From positions 248,001-312,000 of the forward strand of contig JASMHC010000015.1 in assembly GCA_030750975.1 (NCBI GenBank): a stretch of DNA of 64,000 nt, in the 5' to 3' direction. The first letter of the stretch is position 1. Each line of letters opens with the position of its first letter. This document shows, in pieces, positions 1-8,160 of the stretch. This DNA comes from Paracoccaceae bacterium. Lineage in GTDB: Bacteria > Pseudomonadota > Alphaproteobacteria > Rhodobacterales > Rhodobacteraceae. A program made the translations under genes and the position numbers. Under the pieces are notes generated by a model. That model saw only the letters and a program-made list of their open reading frames with translations, ran no database searches and had not been told where the DNA came from.

Positions 1-363
1 CGCCCGGACGGGCTGGTCGACGGGTTTGACGGGTTCATCTACCCGTATCAGGGATTGGCCGACCGGGCGTTTCATCCCGACTATCTGGCGGGGCTGCCGA
101 AAAACACCATCCGCGGGATCATGCCGGGCTGGGATAACACCGCGCGCCGCGGCCCAAACGCCCATATCGCGCGGGGCGGCAATCCGGCCAGCTTTCGGGC
201 GTGGCTGCACCGGCTGCGCGATGACGGGATAAGCGGAAGCTACCGGAAAGAGCTGTTCATAAACGCCTGGAACGAATGGGGCGAAAAGGCGGTGTTAGAG
301 CCGTGCCAACGGTTTGGCGATCTGAACCTGCAAGCCATCGCCGCGATACGGGGAACCGAATGA
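1..363 (+). CDS. WbsX-like (GH99-like) polysaccharide protein, C-terminal part
   Basis: This is the C-terminal 120 residues of a gene whose start lies before the window. The segments PGWDNTARRG and NAWNEWGEKAVLEP match the conserved blocks of the WbsX / glycosyltransferase WbsX family (GH99-like fold), found in O-antigen, capsule and exopolysaccharide loci. WbsX-family members usually have 350 residues or more, so most of the protein is missing here only because of the window edge. The stop overlaps the start of the next gene (ATGA at 360-363), so the two are translationally coupled, suggesting they modify the same polysaccharide. Whether it acts as a hydrolase or a transferase cannot be told. 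Confidence 0.8.
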   Translation, partial: RPDGLVDGFDGFIYPYQGLADRAFHPDYLAGLPKNTIRGIMPGWDNTARRGPNAHIARGGNPASFRAWLHRLRDDGISGSYRKELFINAWNEWGEKAVLEPCQRFGDLNLQAIAAIRGTE

Positions 364-1337
364 GCCACCTGATCCTGCATATCGGCACACATAAAACCGG
401 TACGACGGCCATCCAGCACGCCTTTCGCCAAAACGCCGCCAGGCTCGAGACGCGGGGCATTATTTACCCCCGTCTGCATCCGCGCCATGCCGGGCATCAT
501 GGGCTGATTGCCGAAGAAACCCGCCTGCCTGCGCCGTTTCACTTGAAAGGCGGCGGGTGGGCGGCGCTTCAACGTTTGGCAAAGCGTTACCAATCCGGCG
601 GCCAGACCTTGTTCCTAAGCTCGGAAGAATTTTCACGCGGCGACGAGACCAAGGCGGTTGATCTGCCACGGCTTGCCGGTCTGTTTTCCGGGTTTGACCG
701 GATCACGGTGCTCTGCGCCTTGCGGCCGCAATGGCGGTTTTTGCAGGCGATCTATCTTGAGATTTCGCGAAACCGGTCGCCTCGGCGCCCGCCCGATCTG
801 GTGGCCGAGGCGCTTGAGACTGGGCGGTGTATGGGCCTTTATCTGGACTACACATCGCTTTTTGACCGGGTCGAGCGGGCTTTTGGCGAAGGGTCGGTGG
901 TGTTGTGCGATTTTGAAGCGGCGCGGCAAAGGCCCGGCGGGGTGGTGGATTGGGCGCTGAACTTGGCCGGGGCCGCCGGGGCGATCCCGGCTGCGCAGCG
1001 CAAAAACGTATCCCCTCCGCCTTTGCCGCAATGGGCCGCCAACCTGCTGGCCGAGCCTTATGCCGCCCCGCCCGGCCTGACCCAGCGCACGGCTGATGCG
1101 TTGCAGCGGTATCGCAAGGCGCCCGCGTCATCCGTATTGACGCGGGACGAGATTGACCGGTTGAAACGGGCTTTTGCCGCATCCAATCAGGCATTGGCCA
1201 GCCGTTATCCGGGGTTCACCCTGACCGATCCGCCATTGCCGAAAACCTGCCTACACCGCGAGGATCTGACGCTTGAATTCTGGCTTGAGACGGGCCGCGC
1301 CCTGATCCGGCCGGCGTTAACCGGAGTTGCGGAATGA
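360..1337 (+). CDS. PAPS-dependent sulfotransferase-like protein
   Basis: A 325-residue protein opening with LILHIGTHKTGTTAIQ, the 5'-phosphosulfate-binding loop (GTHKTGTT) of PAPS sulfotransferases, at residues 4-19. A second PAPS-binding region is plausible around FLSSEEFS and ALRPQWRFLQ. No signal peptide or membrane segment is seen, so it should act in the cytoplasm or at the inner face of the membrane. The ATG overlaps the stop of the WbsX-like gene by four bases, so the likely substrate is a nascent surface glycan (inference). Its donor PAPS could come from the cysNC fusion at 31435. The family is clear but the acceptor is unknown. Confidence 0.8.
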   Translation: MSHLILHIGTHKTGTTAIQHAFRQNAARLETRGIIYPRLHPRHAGHHGLIAEETRLPAPFHLKGGGWAALQRLAKRYQSGGQTLFLSSEEFSRGDETKAVDLPRLAGLFSGFDRITVLCALRPQWRFLQAIYLEISRNRSPRRPPDLVAEALETGRCMGLYLDYTSLFDRVERAFGEGSVVLCDFEAARQRPGGVVDWALNLAGAAGAIPAAQRKNVSPPPLPQWAANLLAEPYAAPPGLTQRTADALQRYRKAPASSVLTRDEIDRLKRAFAASNQALASRYPGFTLTDPPLPKTCLHREDLTLEFWLETGRALIRPALTGVAE

Positions 1338-1439
1338 TTAAAATCCAAGGAAAGGGTCTTTTTGATGCCATGAAATCCTAAGCAACCGTAAACGCCTGCG
1401 CGGCAACCTGACCCCTCGGCCACAAAAGCGGGGGGCGGG

Positions 1440-2915
1440 ATGCACAGGATCGTGTTCAACGGATTTTGGGCGGGAACCGAGAGCAACGAGTTCATCGGCG
1501 CCGCCTTTCTTAAGCCGTTTCCCGGCCTGGGCGGCGATGCCTTTGCCGTCGGCTCAAAGGTCTCGGGCCGCGTGTCGGTCATTCAGCTTCGGGATGACGA
1601 TCTACCCCGATTGCTTGAGGTCATGGACCAACTGACCACAATCGACGGATATGTTCCGGGCGGCGTGATCTTTCCCGATGATGACGGGCAGACGGTTTGG
1701 GCCAGAGACAACCTGACCGGGCGGATGATCGCCTTTGACGGCCCGGGCGACCGCTTGGGCGAAGCCTTGCAGCTTCAGGACGGCCAGACGCTGACAGTTT
1801 CGATCATCACGCCGGTTGACGGCGGCTGGGCGGCGGCGGCGCAGGACCGTGACACGCTGCTATTTTTAGCGGATGATCCCGGCGGTTTGCGGATAACCGA
1901 GCGTGTGACAGATGATGCGAATGACGCGAAATCGAATGTGACAGGCCTGTCCGATCTGCTGCCGATCACGGTGGGCGGTCGGGATTTCCTGATTTCCGCG
2001 TCGTATTCAGCACCGGGCCTGACCGCATTCGAGATGACGGGCGGATCGCTTGTTCAGCGCGATTACATCGGCGCGAAGGACGGCTTGTGGGCCAACGGCA
2101 TCTCAAAACTCGCCGCGGCCGAGATCAACGGCGTGTCATACGTGATCGCCCTGTCGGCCGATGCCAATGCGCTTTTTTCGCTTCGGGTGAATGATCAGGG
2201 GGTATTTTTTACCGCCGACACCTTGTGGGACAGCCGAGATACACGGTTTGCAGGTGCGCAGGATATGGGGCTGTTCAGCTGGCAGGGCCGGGAATTTCTG
2301 GTAACAGGCGGGCGCGATGCGGGGCTGAGCCTGATCGAAATCCTGCCCGATGGCGGGCTTTTGCACCATAGGTCAATCGCCCAAAGCGCCGATTGGGATA
2401 TCGGGCCGGTTACGCAGATCGAGGCGCGGCAGTTCAGCGATACGGTTCAGATTATGGTGACAGGATCGCAAGCCGCAGGGGTCGTGCATTTGACCGTGGA
2501 TTTGTCGGATACCGGCGGGCGGATCGTCGGAACGGCGGGGAATGACACGCTGCGGGGTGATGCGCTGGGCAATCTGATCATCGGCGGGGCGGGAAATGAC
2601 CGGCTGCGCGGGCTGGACGGCGACGATTATCTGCTGGCCGGAACCGGATCGGACGCCCTGTCGGGTGAAGAGGGCGCCGACGTGTTCGCCTTTGCCGCCG
2701 ATGGTCAGGCCGACAAGATCACGGATTTTCAGATGGGGCAGGACCGGATCGACCTGTCCGGCTGGGGGCGGCTTTATGCCTATGCGGACCTGACGATTGC
2801 CGAAACCGATTTTGGCGCACGGATTTTATGGAGACAAGAACGGCTGGATGTCTATTCGGATCAGGGCCAGCCGATTGAGGTTTCAGAGTGGGGCGCCGAC
2901 GATTTCATTTTCTGA
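1440..2915 (+). CDS. RTX-type calcium-binding protein with propeller-like N-terminal part
   Basis: A 491-residue protein. Residues about 1-360 are rich in short beta-strand stretches resembling a degenerate beta-propeller. Residues about 362-415 carry hemolysin-type nonapeptide repeats (GTAGNDTLRG, GGAGNDRLRGLDGDD, LSGEEGADVFAF), followed by the usual DKITDFQMGQDRIDLSGWG domain. Such repeats bind calcium after export by type I secretion; no N-terminal signal peptide is seen, which agrees with that route. No type I transporter genes lie in the window. The ATG follows a G-rich stretch (GGGGGGCGGG) that may serve as ribosome binding site, though the spacing is short. It is probably secreted or surface-attached; substrate and role are unknown. 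Confidence 0.75.
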   Translation: MHRIVFNGFWAGTESNEFIGAAFLKPFPGLGGDAFAVGSKVSGRVSVIQLRDDDLPRLLEVMDQLTTIDGYVPGGVIFPDDDGQTVWARDNLTGRMIAFDGPGDRLGEALQLQDGQTLTVSIITPVDGGWAAAAQDRDTLLFLADDPGGLRITERVTDDANDAKSNVTGLSDLLPITVGGRDFLISASYSAPGLTAFEMTGGSLVQRDYIGAKDGLWANGISKLAAAEINGVSYVIALSADANALFSLRVNDQGVFFTADTLWDSRDTRFAGAQDMGLFSWQGREFLVTGGRDAGLSLIEILPDGGLLHHRSIAQSADWDIGPVTQIEARQFSDTVQIMVTGSQAAGVVHLTVDLSDTGGRIVGTAGNDTLRGDALGNLIIGGAGNDRLRGLDGDDYLLAGTGSDALSGEEGADVFAFAADGQADKITDFQMGQDRIDLSGWGRLYAYADLTIAETDFGARILWRQERLDVYSDQGQPIEVSEWGADDFIF

Positions 2916-2927
2916 CGCCCCAATCCG

Positions 2928-3344
2928 TCAGCGGGTTGATTGGTCAAGGGCTTCCAGAAACGCCTGCTCAACCTCGGCGAAGGTGGTCAGCTCGTCTGAT
3001 GTGATCTGTGCCTGCACCTGCTGCTCGGCCCGAAACAGGGCCTGAACGCGGGTGCTGATCTTCCACAGCACCAGCCCAAGCATGTCGGGCGACAGGGAAA
3101 TCCAGCCTTGCGGGCCTTTCCAGTTCAGCGGCCCCTCGGCCACGCCGGTCTGGCGCAGGAAATGCTGGGTGGCCAGCTCGGCCCGCGCGGCGCGGCTGGC
3201 CTGAATGGCCATCCCATCCGGCAGTTCAACCGCGTCGCTTTCAAGCCCAAGCCGCAATTCGGCCAATTGCGCGGAAAGGGCGTTGTGGCCCGCGCTGCGG
3301 ATCGTGTCGGCGGGGATCGCTTTGCTAAGATCGATGTTGCTCAT
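2928..3344 (-). CDS. conserved hypothetical protein, last gene of tail-fibre-like trio
   Basis: A 138-residue acidic, mostly helical protein without signal peptide or membrane segment and without a family I recognise. Its ATG overlaps the stop of the 106-residue gene upstream (ATGA, 3341-3344), and that gene is coupled in the same way to the DUF2793 gene, so all three form one translational unit. The position after a tail-fibre-like gene suggests a chaperone, attachment or assembly factor for the fibre (inference). Downstream it converges with the RTX gene ending at 2915. Confidence 0.65.
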   Translation of the reverse strand: MSNIDLSKAIPADTIRSAGHNALSAQLAELRLGLESDAVELPDGMAIQASRAARAELATQHFLRQTGVAEGPLNWKGPQGWISLSPDMLGLVLWKISTRVQALFRAEQQVQAQITSDELTTFAEVEQAFLEALDQSTR

Positions 3345-3661
3345 TGATAGGGATCGTCCTTCGGAATGCTTATCGGCCCGTCATCGCGGGTGCCGCGGCC
3401 CCTTGGATAGCGCATCCAGCGTTCGCTGAATTCGCCATGCGGAAACAGGATGTCGAAATACAGCCTGTTATCCTTGCGCCGGACCGGACCGGCGAAGAAC
3501 GGGCTTTTGATGGCCGATTGCGGCAGGACGGCCCCTTCCTCAAGCCCTGAAAAGTCGAAACGCTCGCCATTGATGATCAGCGTCTCGCCGTCTTTTTCCA
3601 GTGCGAGGGTGCGGTCGGACCGCTGGGGGTGAAATTGGAAAATCATCGCCACCGCCATCAT
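3341..3661 (-). CDS. conserved hypothetical protein, middle gene of tail-fibre-like trio
   Basis: A 106-residue soluble protein starting MMAVAMIFQ. The start at 3661 was chosen because it overlaps the stop of the DUF2793 gene (TGA at 3658-3660) and the resulting protein looks natural, whereas an upstream extension would be arginine-rich shadow sequence. Segments such as GETLIINGERFDFSGL and PVRRKDNRLYFDILFPHG look like a small beta-rich fold. No known domain is recognised. Because it is coupled to the fibre-like gene, it is probably a structural or assembly partner of it (inference). Confidence 0.65.
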   Translation of the reverse strand: MMAVAMIFQFHPQRSDRTLALEKDGETLIINGERFDFSGLEEGAVLPQSAIKSPFFAGPVRRKDNRLYFDILFPHGEFSERWMRYPRGRGTRDDGPISIPKDDPYQ

Positions 3662-5049
3662 GCCCACCGTCCGAATGCCAGAACCGAAACCGTGACCGCA
3701 TCGCCCGCCACAAAGCCTGTCTGACCCGCCGCGCGGATCAGGCGGAACTGGGCACCGGTTGCGGTTGCCGCATCGGTGGCGACGGTCGAAACAGTCTCGG
3801 CCTGGGCGGGGCTGAGCGAAGCGTAGTCGAGGCAGCAAAACACCCTGGCGGGTTGCGCGAAAGACGCTGGGAAGGTCCAACCGCCTGAAAGCTGCGGTTC
3901 AAGCTCAAAGCCAAGCGGCAATTGGTGCCAGCAGAACTGGGTGCCATCGGCAAGCCGCGTATAGTCCCCATTGGCGTTGCTGCCGCGTTCGAAAACCGGC
4001 TTTCGGTCAGGGTCTGACAGATCGCCGGTGAAATGATTGCTGGTCGCCACCTGTTGCCAGCCCTGCCACGCGCCATTGCCGCGACTGCGGATAAAAAGAC
4101 TGCCGTCGCCTTCGGCCATGGCCAGTTGGGTTTCGCCATAGGTTTCGGTGCGGCGGGAATGCAGGATGTGAAACTGGCCCGAGCTTAGCGGCGCATCCGT
4201 GGCCGTTCCGGCGGCCTGATAAAACCCCGAAGCGATCGAGCCATCGGTGACGCTGAGATCGGTCAGGATCGCCCCCGGCGCACCCAGACCGAAAGCGCCT
4301 GTTTTCAACAGCTTACCGTCCGAGTTATCGGTGGCATTCGCCTGAACGGCCGATCCGGTGATGGGCGCGTCAATATAGATGCTGTCGTCGGATGCATAAA
4401 TCCGCGTGGTTCCGTTGGGGGCCAGCGCGATGGTTTGTTGTGCGGGGTCGATACGCAGCGGGCTGTACCAGTTGCTGCCATCGCTGACCTTGATCGAAAA
4501 GCTGGTGTCGCCCGCAAGGCCCATTTCCGCGTGGCCCGTCCAGCCTGATTGAAACAGAACCGAGGCCGTATCGCCCGCGCCCGCCTTGTTGATCTTGATC
4601 TGATGCCCGCCGCCTGCGTTGTTGAACAGGCTGGCTTCGGCGGACAGGCTTAGGCGGTTTGTGTCATCCGCATTGGCGTTTATGCCCAGCTTGCCAAGGG
4701 TCTCCGGATCGGGGGTTGCATCGATCCACGCGGCTCCGTCCCAGATGCGCAGACCGGATGCGGGATCGCTGGCCAGCCAGCCGGTTTGTGGCGCGATGAA
4801 CATCCAGCCGGTGCCGGTATACATGGCCAGCGCATCGGGATAGCCGGTCCAGTCGCCATTGGGGTTGGCACCCAGCGCATAGGTGTCGCCCGCCACCGGC
4901 AAGGCGGGCGGGGTTTCGGCGTCAAAGCCCGAGACGACAAGCTGGGACAACATGTCCAGCCGTTCGATTGCCTCGTTATGGGTGACGTGTTTTTGCGCTT
5001 GCGCGGGCTGAATATAGGGCAGGCCAAGGTTGGGAGAGCTTTGTGACAT
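3658..5049 (-). CDS. DUF2793 protein, tail-fibre-like with pyocin-knob-like region
   Basis: A 463-residue protein. The N-terminal 110 residues (NLGLPYIQPAQAQKHVTHNEA, WTGYPDALAMYTGTGWMFI) match DUF2793, a domain found beside tail genes in Rhodobacteraceae and their phages. Residues about 270-345 (GFYQAAGT, GQFHILHSRR, GAWQGWQQV) resemble the knob domain of pyocin and phage tail fibres, and the C-terminal ~90 residues look like a receptor-binding tip. The start at 5049 is preferred because AGGA lies nine bases upstream; an ATG at 5058 lies too close to it. It heads a coupled trio with 3341-3661 and 2928-3344. As I recall, the R. capsulatus gene transfer agent takes its tail fibre from a DUF2793 gene outside its main cluster, which makes that a serious alternative to a prophage remnant. 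Confidence 0.8.
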   Translation of the reverse strand: MSQSSPNLGLPYIQPAQAQKHVTHNEAIERLDMLSQLVVSGFDAETPPALPVAGDTYALGANPNGDWTGYPDALAMYTGTGWMFIAPQTGWLASDPASGLRIWDGAAWIDATPDPETLGKLGINANADDTNRLSLSAEASLFNNAGGGHQIKINKAGAGDTASVLFQSGWTGHAEMGLAGDTSFSIKVSDGSNWYSPLRIDPAQQTIALAPNGTTRIYASDDSIYIDAPITGSAVQANATDNSDGKLLKTGAFGLGAPGAILTDLSVTDGSIASGFYQAAGTATDAPLSSGQFHILHSRRTETYGETQLAMAEGDGSLFIRSRGNGAWQGWQQVATSNHFTGDLSDPDRKPVFERGSNANGDYTRLADGTQFCWHQLPLGFELEPQLSGGWTFPASFAQPARVFCCLDYASLSPAQAETVSTVATDAATATGAQFRLIRAAGQTGFVAGDAVTVSVLAFGRWA

Positions 5050-5147
5050 GGGGTACATTCCTGACAGCTGAAATCGCGGCTGAGACTTTCAGCACATGGC
5101 TAAGGAAATCCCACCCGGGCGCACGGGGCGTTCAGGAATTGTTAACC

Positions 5148-6056
5148 TCAGATCTGACCGCTGAGGGCGCTGCCGATCATGGCCAGCCGGCCCTCAAACC
5201 CGCTTCGGCGAATGCCTGCCCTGTTCAGGCCTAAGGCCGCGAATGGCAGACGGTGTTCCCGTGCCGTTCGAAACCGATCCAAAAGCCGCTGGTTTTCCGG
5301 TGTCAGCTTATGGCGGATGCTGTGCAGCATTTCGATCTGCGGGGCGTTCCATTTGCGCAATCCGCCACGCCGCATCTGCCGAAACCGCCAAAGCCCCGGC
5401 CCGTACCAGACCGGCGCCCCCACCAGATTGTGCCGGTGCTGGCGGTAGAGAACGCTTGGTGTCCGGTCATAGATCACCCTGCCACCGACGCCGGTTATCA
5501 GCTGATACAGCCACCAGTCATGGGTGGTCAGACGGGTTGAGAACAGATCGGCCGCAAGATCCAGCGCCGCGCGGTTCAGAACCATCGTATTGCCGCCCGC
5601 CAGCCCTTCGACCAGCGCATGGGCAAAACCGATATGGTGGCCGCGATCAGGAAACAGGCGCAACGGCGTCAGGGCGGTATCGGTGATCACACTGCGCCCG
5701 CAATAAAGCGCCGGGCCTTGGGCGGTGCGCAGCGCATCAACCCCGCGCGACAGGTGGTCGGGCAGCCAGAGATCATCCTGATCCGACAGGGCCGCGAAAG
5801 ACACCCAAGGCGGGCAATCGCGGATCAGCCGAAGGAAGTTCTGCGCCGGTCCCAATCGCGGTCCGTCGCGCAACGACATCGGAAACAAAGAGCGATCGGC
5901 AAACCGCCAGAGGATTTCGCGGGTCGCATCACTTGACCCGTCATCGCCGACAAACAGGCAGGTGGGCACGAGGCTTTGCCAAAGAAAGCTTTCCAGCTGC
6001 GCGGACAAAAACCGCCCGCCGTTCTTGGTGGCCAGCAGGATGGCGATTTCGGGCAT
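5148..6056 (-). CDS. family 2 glycosyltransferase
   Basis: A 302-residue GT-A-fold transferase. It begins IAILLATKNGGRFLSAQL, has the nucleotide-binding DDGSSD segment near residue 38 and an SDQDDLW motif near residue 91, a pattern close to rhamnosyltransferase-like GT2 enzymes that build O-antigen or exopolysaccharide side chains. No membrane segment is obvious, so it probably works on the cytoplasmic face. It is transcribed divergently from the nidogen/RTX gene and lies upstream of, but not coupled to, the DUF2793 gene. Sugar donor and acceptor cannot be told from sequence. It could glycosylate a surface protein instead of a polysaccharide. Confidence 0.85.
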   Translation of the reverse strand: MPEIAILLATKNGGRFLSAQLESFLWQSLVPTCLFVGDDGSSDATREILWRFADRSLFPMSLRDGPRLGPAQNFLRLIRDCPPWVSFAALSDQDDLWLPDHLSRGVDALRTAQGPALYCGRSVITDTALTPLRLFPDRGHHIGFAHALVEGLAGGNTMVLNRAALDLAADLFSTRLTTHDWWLYQLITGVGGRVIYDRTPSVLYRQHRHNLVGAPVWYGPGLWRFRQMRRGGLRKWNAPQIEMLHSIRHKLTPENQRLLDRFRTAREHRLPFAALGLNRAGIRRSGFEGRLAMIGSALSGQI

Positions 6057-6165
6057 GGGCTTCCCCTTTCACCGGCAGATTTTCTGAAAGGTTTAAAGAA
6101 AGAATAAACCCGCGTTCACTTTCGCGAAGGGCTTAGGGGTCAAACTGCCAGGCAGGAGGTTGGCG

Positions 6166-7344
6166 ATGGGTATTATTGGCGGCGGACAGGTCATTGGCGG
6201 GCTTGGCGGGTCTGCCGGTTTTGGTGAAATTGCCGTACCGCGCGGGGATGATGGATCCTTTGCGGTGGATGTCTCGGGCCTGTTTCGCGACGGGTTTCGG
6301 CTGTTCGGATTCAGTTATGCCGCGCCGGTGTTGTTTATCAACACGAACGGAACCGTGTCTTTCGGGCAGGCGGTGCCGGGCTATCCGACCGCACAAGGCG
6401 CAGTCGACACGCCATTGCTGGCCCCGTTCTGGGGGGATGTGGACACACGATTGGACGGGGAAGGGGCGGAAAGCGGGGCGATTTGGGCGGATATAGACAC
6501 TGAGTCCGGCATATTCACGGTAACATGGGATGATGTGGGCGTATATCGCCGCAACGCCGATTTGACCAATCGGTTCCAGCTTCAGATCGTCGATCAGGGT
6601 AATGGCGATTTCGACCTGGCATTTCGCTATGAAGCCATCGGCTGGACGATAGGCACAGCCGAGGATGACACCGGCGCCATTGCGGGCATATTCGACCCTG
6701 TTTCGGCCCAAAACGTGGTTTTTGATGATGCCGCAACGCTGGATATATCCTTGGGCAATACCGGACGCCAAGGGCTTTGGGCCTTTGAGGTGCGCGACGG
6801 TTTGGTCAGCGGCATGACGCTCGAGGATAGCGTGATCAACGGCACCGCAGCGTCAGACACGATTATCGCCGGGGATGCCGATGATTTCATTTTCGGCGGT
6901 GCGGGCCGCGACGTGATCACCGGCGGGTTCGGCGCGGATCAGATCAATGGCGAAAGCGGGGGCGACAGCCTTACAGGCTCGGCCCGCGCGGATGTGCTGA
7001 TCGGCGGTGCGGGCGACGATTTTCTGAACGGCGGCTGGGGCTTCGACCGCCTGACAGGAGGCGATGGCGCGGACCGGTTCTTTCATCTGGGCGTCCCTGA
7101 TCATGGCAGCGACTGGGTTACGGATTATTCAGCCGTCGAAGGGGATGTTCTGGTGTTTGGCGGGTCCGCAATAGCCGAGGATTTCATCGTGCAATACGCC
7201 ACCACCGAAGGCGCAGGCGCGGATTGGACCCGCGAAGCCTTTGTCACCTATATCCCAACAGGCGAAATCCTCTGGGCGTTGGTGGATGGGGAAGGGGAAG
7301 AGATACTGTTGCGATTGTCTGATGGCAGCGAGGTTTCTTTTTAG
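6166..7344 (+). CDS. nidogen-like domain protein with RTX calcium-binding repeats
   Basis: A 392-residue secreted-type protein. Residues about 15-215 match the nidogen (NIDO) domain: a blade opening VLFINTNGTVSFG, the LLAPFWGDVDTR core, FTVTWDDVGVY and NRFQLQIVDQGNGDFDL. Residues about 225-310 hold RTX repeats (GDADDFIFGGAGRD, GGAGDDFLNGGWGFD, LTGGDGADRFFHLG). The ATG at 6166 follows a strong GGAGG six bases upstream; an in-frame TTG two codons earlier is less likely. There is no classical signal peptide, which fits type I secretion. NIDO domains mediate adhesion in animals and appear in bacterial adhesins; here a calcium-stabilised surface adhesin is the best guess. Its transporter is not in the window. 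Confidence 0.8.
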   Translation: MGIIGGGQVIGGLGGSAGFGEIAVPRGDDGSFAVDVSGLFRDGFRLFGFSYAAPVLFINTNGTVSFGQAVPGYPTAQGAVDTPLLAPFWGDVDTRLDGEGAESGAIWADIDTESGIFTVTWDDVGVYRRNADLTNRFQLQIVDQGNGDFDLAFRYEAIGWTIGTAEDDTGAIAGIFDPVSAQNVVFDDAATLDISLGNTGRQGLWAFEVRDGLVSGMTLEDSVINGTAASDTIIAGDADDFIFGGAGRDVITGGFGADQINGESGGDSLTGSARADVLIGGAGDDFLNGGWGFDRLTGGDGADRFFHLGVPDHGSDWVTDYSAVEGDVLVFGGSAIAEDFIVQYATTEGAGADWTREAFVTYIPTGEILWALVDGEGEEILLRLSDGSEVSF

Positions 7345-7395
7345 AGCGGTTTGTGTCTCAACATTATTCCGATACGTTCGAGACGCTGAATTTGT
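7345..7395 (+). repeat. dispersed palindromic element, copy A (degenerate)
   Basis: It begins right after the stop of the nidogen/RTX gene with AGAGCGGTTTGTGTCTCAAC and ends near TTCGAGACGCTG. The TTGTGTCTCAA core at 7351-7361 is identical to the core of the copy at 10292, and the flanking ATTCCGATACG resembles ATCCCGAAGCG there. The left arm is shortened. See also 8055-8102. Confidence 0.5.
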
Positions 7396-7430
7396 TGACC
7401 AGCGCCAAACTCTGCTTCACAACCTGAAGT

Positions 7431-7889
7431 ATGAGTAAAGACCCGGAGTTTCACTTATTTAGCTTATTGCATGGCGCATCTTTCGGGGTAGACCCGCACC
7501 CGATTGCAGAAATTCCCAGTCCGGTGGCATCTACGCTAGGATGGAAAACGCGGACGGTGTTTCTGACCAGAAGCGCAGCGCAGAAAATACGCCATCACCC
7601 AATGCACGGGATGGATGCAAAGACCGGGCTTCAATTGCCAATGGTCATAAGAAACGGAGACTACTATCAAACAAGGAACAGAGGCACGCCTCTGCAAGTC
7701 GAAGTCGTTCTGCACGAGCCGGATAACCCCAAAAAGGCGTATTTTTTGGTTCTTGCAAGGGACAAGGAAGATCGGGGCATCTTTCTTAGGACGTTCTATT
7801 TTTCCGGCCAGATGTCTCGGGGAAAAATGAAAAAAGCCCGCGTGATACTCAAACAAAGCACGATCAATTACTTCAAACGGGATGTTTGA
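7431..7889 (+). CDS. orphan protein, possible phage-type RelE/barnase-like nuclease fold
   Basis: A 152-residue protein of about 49% G+C, clearly lower than its neighbours. The central and C-terminal part (TVFLTRSAAQKIRHHP, VEVVLHEPDNPKKAYFLVL, FLRTFYFSGQMSRGKMKKAR) loosely resembles the phage-associated Barnase/EndoU/ColicinD/RelE-like nuclease domains carried by mobile elements. This likeness is from memory of the pattern only and is weak. No antitoxin or immunity gene is seen beside it. It is bracketed by two inverted copies of a palindromic element (7345 and 8055), which fits horizontal arrival. The ribosome binding site is poor (GAAGT next to the ATG). Confidence 0.6.
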   Translation: MSKDPEFHLFSLLHGASFGVDPHPIAEIPSPVASTLGWKTRTVFLTRSAAQKIRHHPMHGMDAKTGLQLPMVIRNGDYYQTRNRGTPLQVEVVLHEPDNPKKAYFLVLARDKEDRGIFLRTFYFSGQMSRGKMKKARVILKQSTINYFKRDV

Positions 7890-8054
7890 GGGGGGGACCC
7901 ACAACTCCCCCAAAAGATCAGCGATTAGGCTATCTGCGGACGTGGGCTTTACCGCATTCCTCATGCATTAGTATAGTGCAATTGAACACCAAACTCAAGC
8001 TAAAGCGCTGAATCCAATACGAGAATCATATTTTCGACTCGTTTTCAATGAGTT

Positions 8055-8102
8055 AGGCGTTTCGAGATTATCTTGAGACATAAAGAGATTTCGAAACGCT
8101 TA
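8055..8102 (-). repeat. dispersed palindromic element, copy B
   Basis: Perfect 9-base arms GCGTTTCGA (8057-8065) and TCGAAACGC (8091-8099) enclose a 25-base loop that contains TTGAGACA (8073-8080), the reverse of TGTCTCAA. Read on the minus strand it aligns with the copy at 10292: AAGCGTTTCG, then CTCTT, then TGTCTCAA, then ATC-CGAA-CGC. It lies between the AT-rich orphan and argG. Confidence 0.65.
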
Positions 8103-8121
8103 ACCACGCGATTGGCTCAAA

Positions 8122-8154
8122 GGGTTGTGGTGCGGTATCGCCCATATACAACCC
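8122..8154 (-). terminator. possible terminator after argG
   Basis: GGGTTGT (8122-8128) and ACAACCC (8148-8154) pair around an inner stem GG(T)GCG / CGCCC with loop GTAT. It lies just past the argG stop on the minus strand and is followed there by only three Ts, so it may be a weak intrinsic or Rho-assisted terminator. Confidence 0.4.
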
Positions 8155-8160
8155 CTGCCC

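Noticed and set aside
7536-7964. A 142-codon minus-strand frame opposite the AT-rich orphan
   Set aside because: The plus-strand product has the more natural composition and nuclease-like pattern; this frame covers most of it as a mirror. It was considered as an antitoxin-like partner but has no support.
1-8160. Prophage in the first 8 kb
   Set aside because: Only the tail-fibre-like trio is phage-like; no integrase, terminase, capsid, lysis or att sequence was found.
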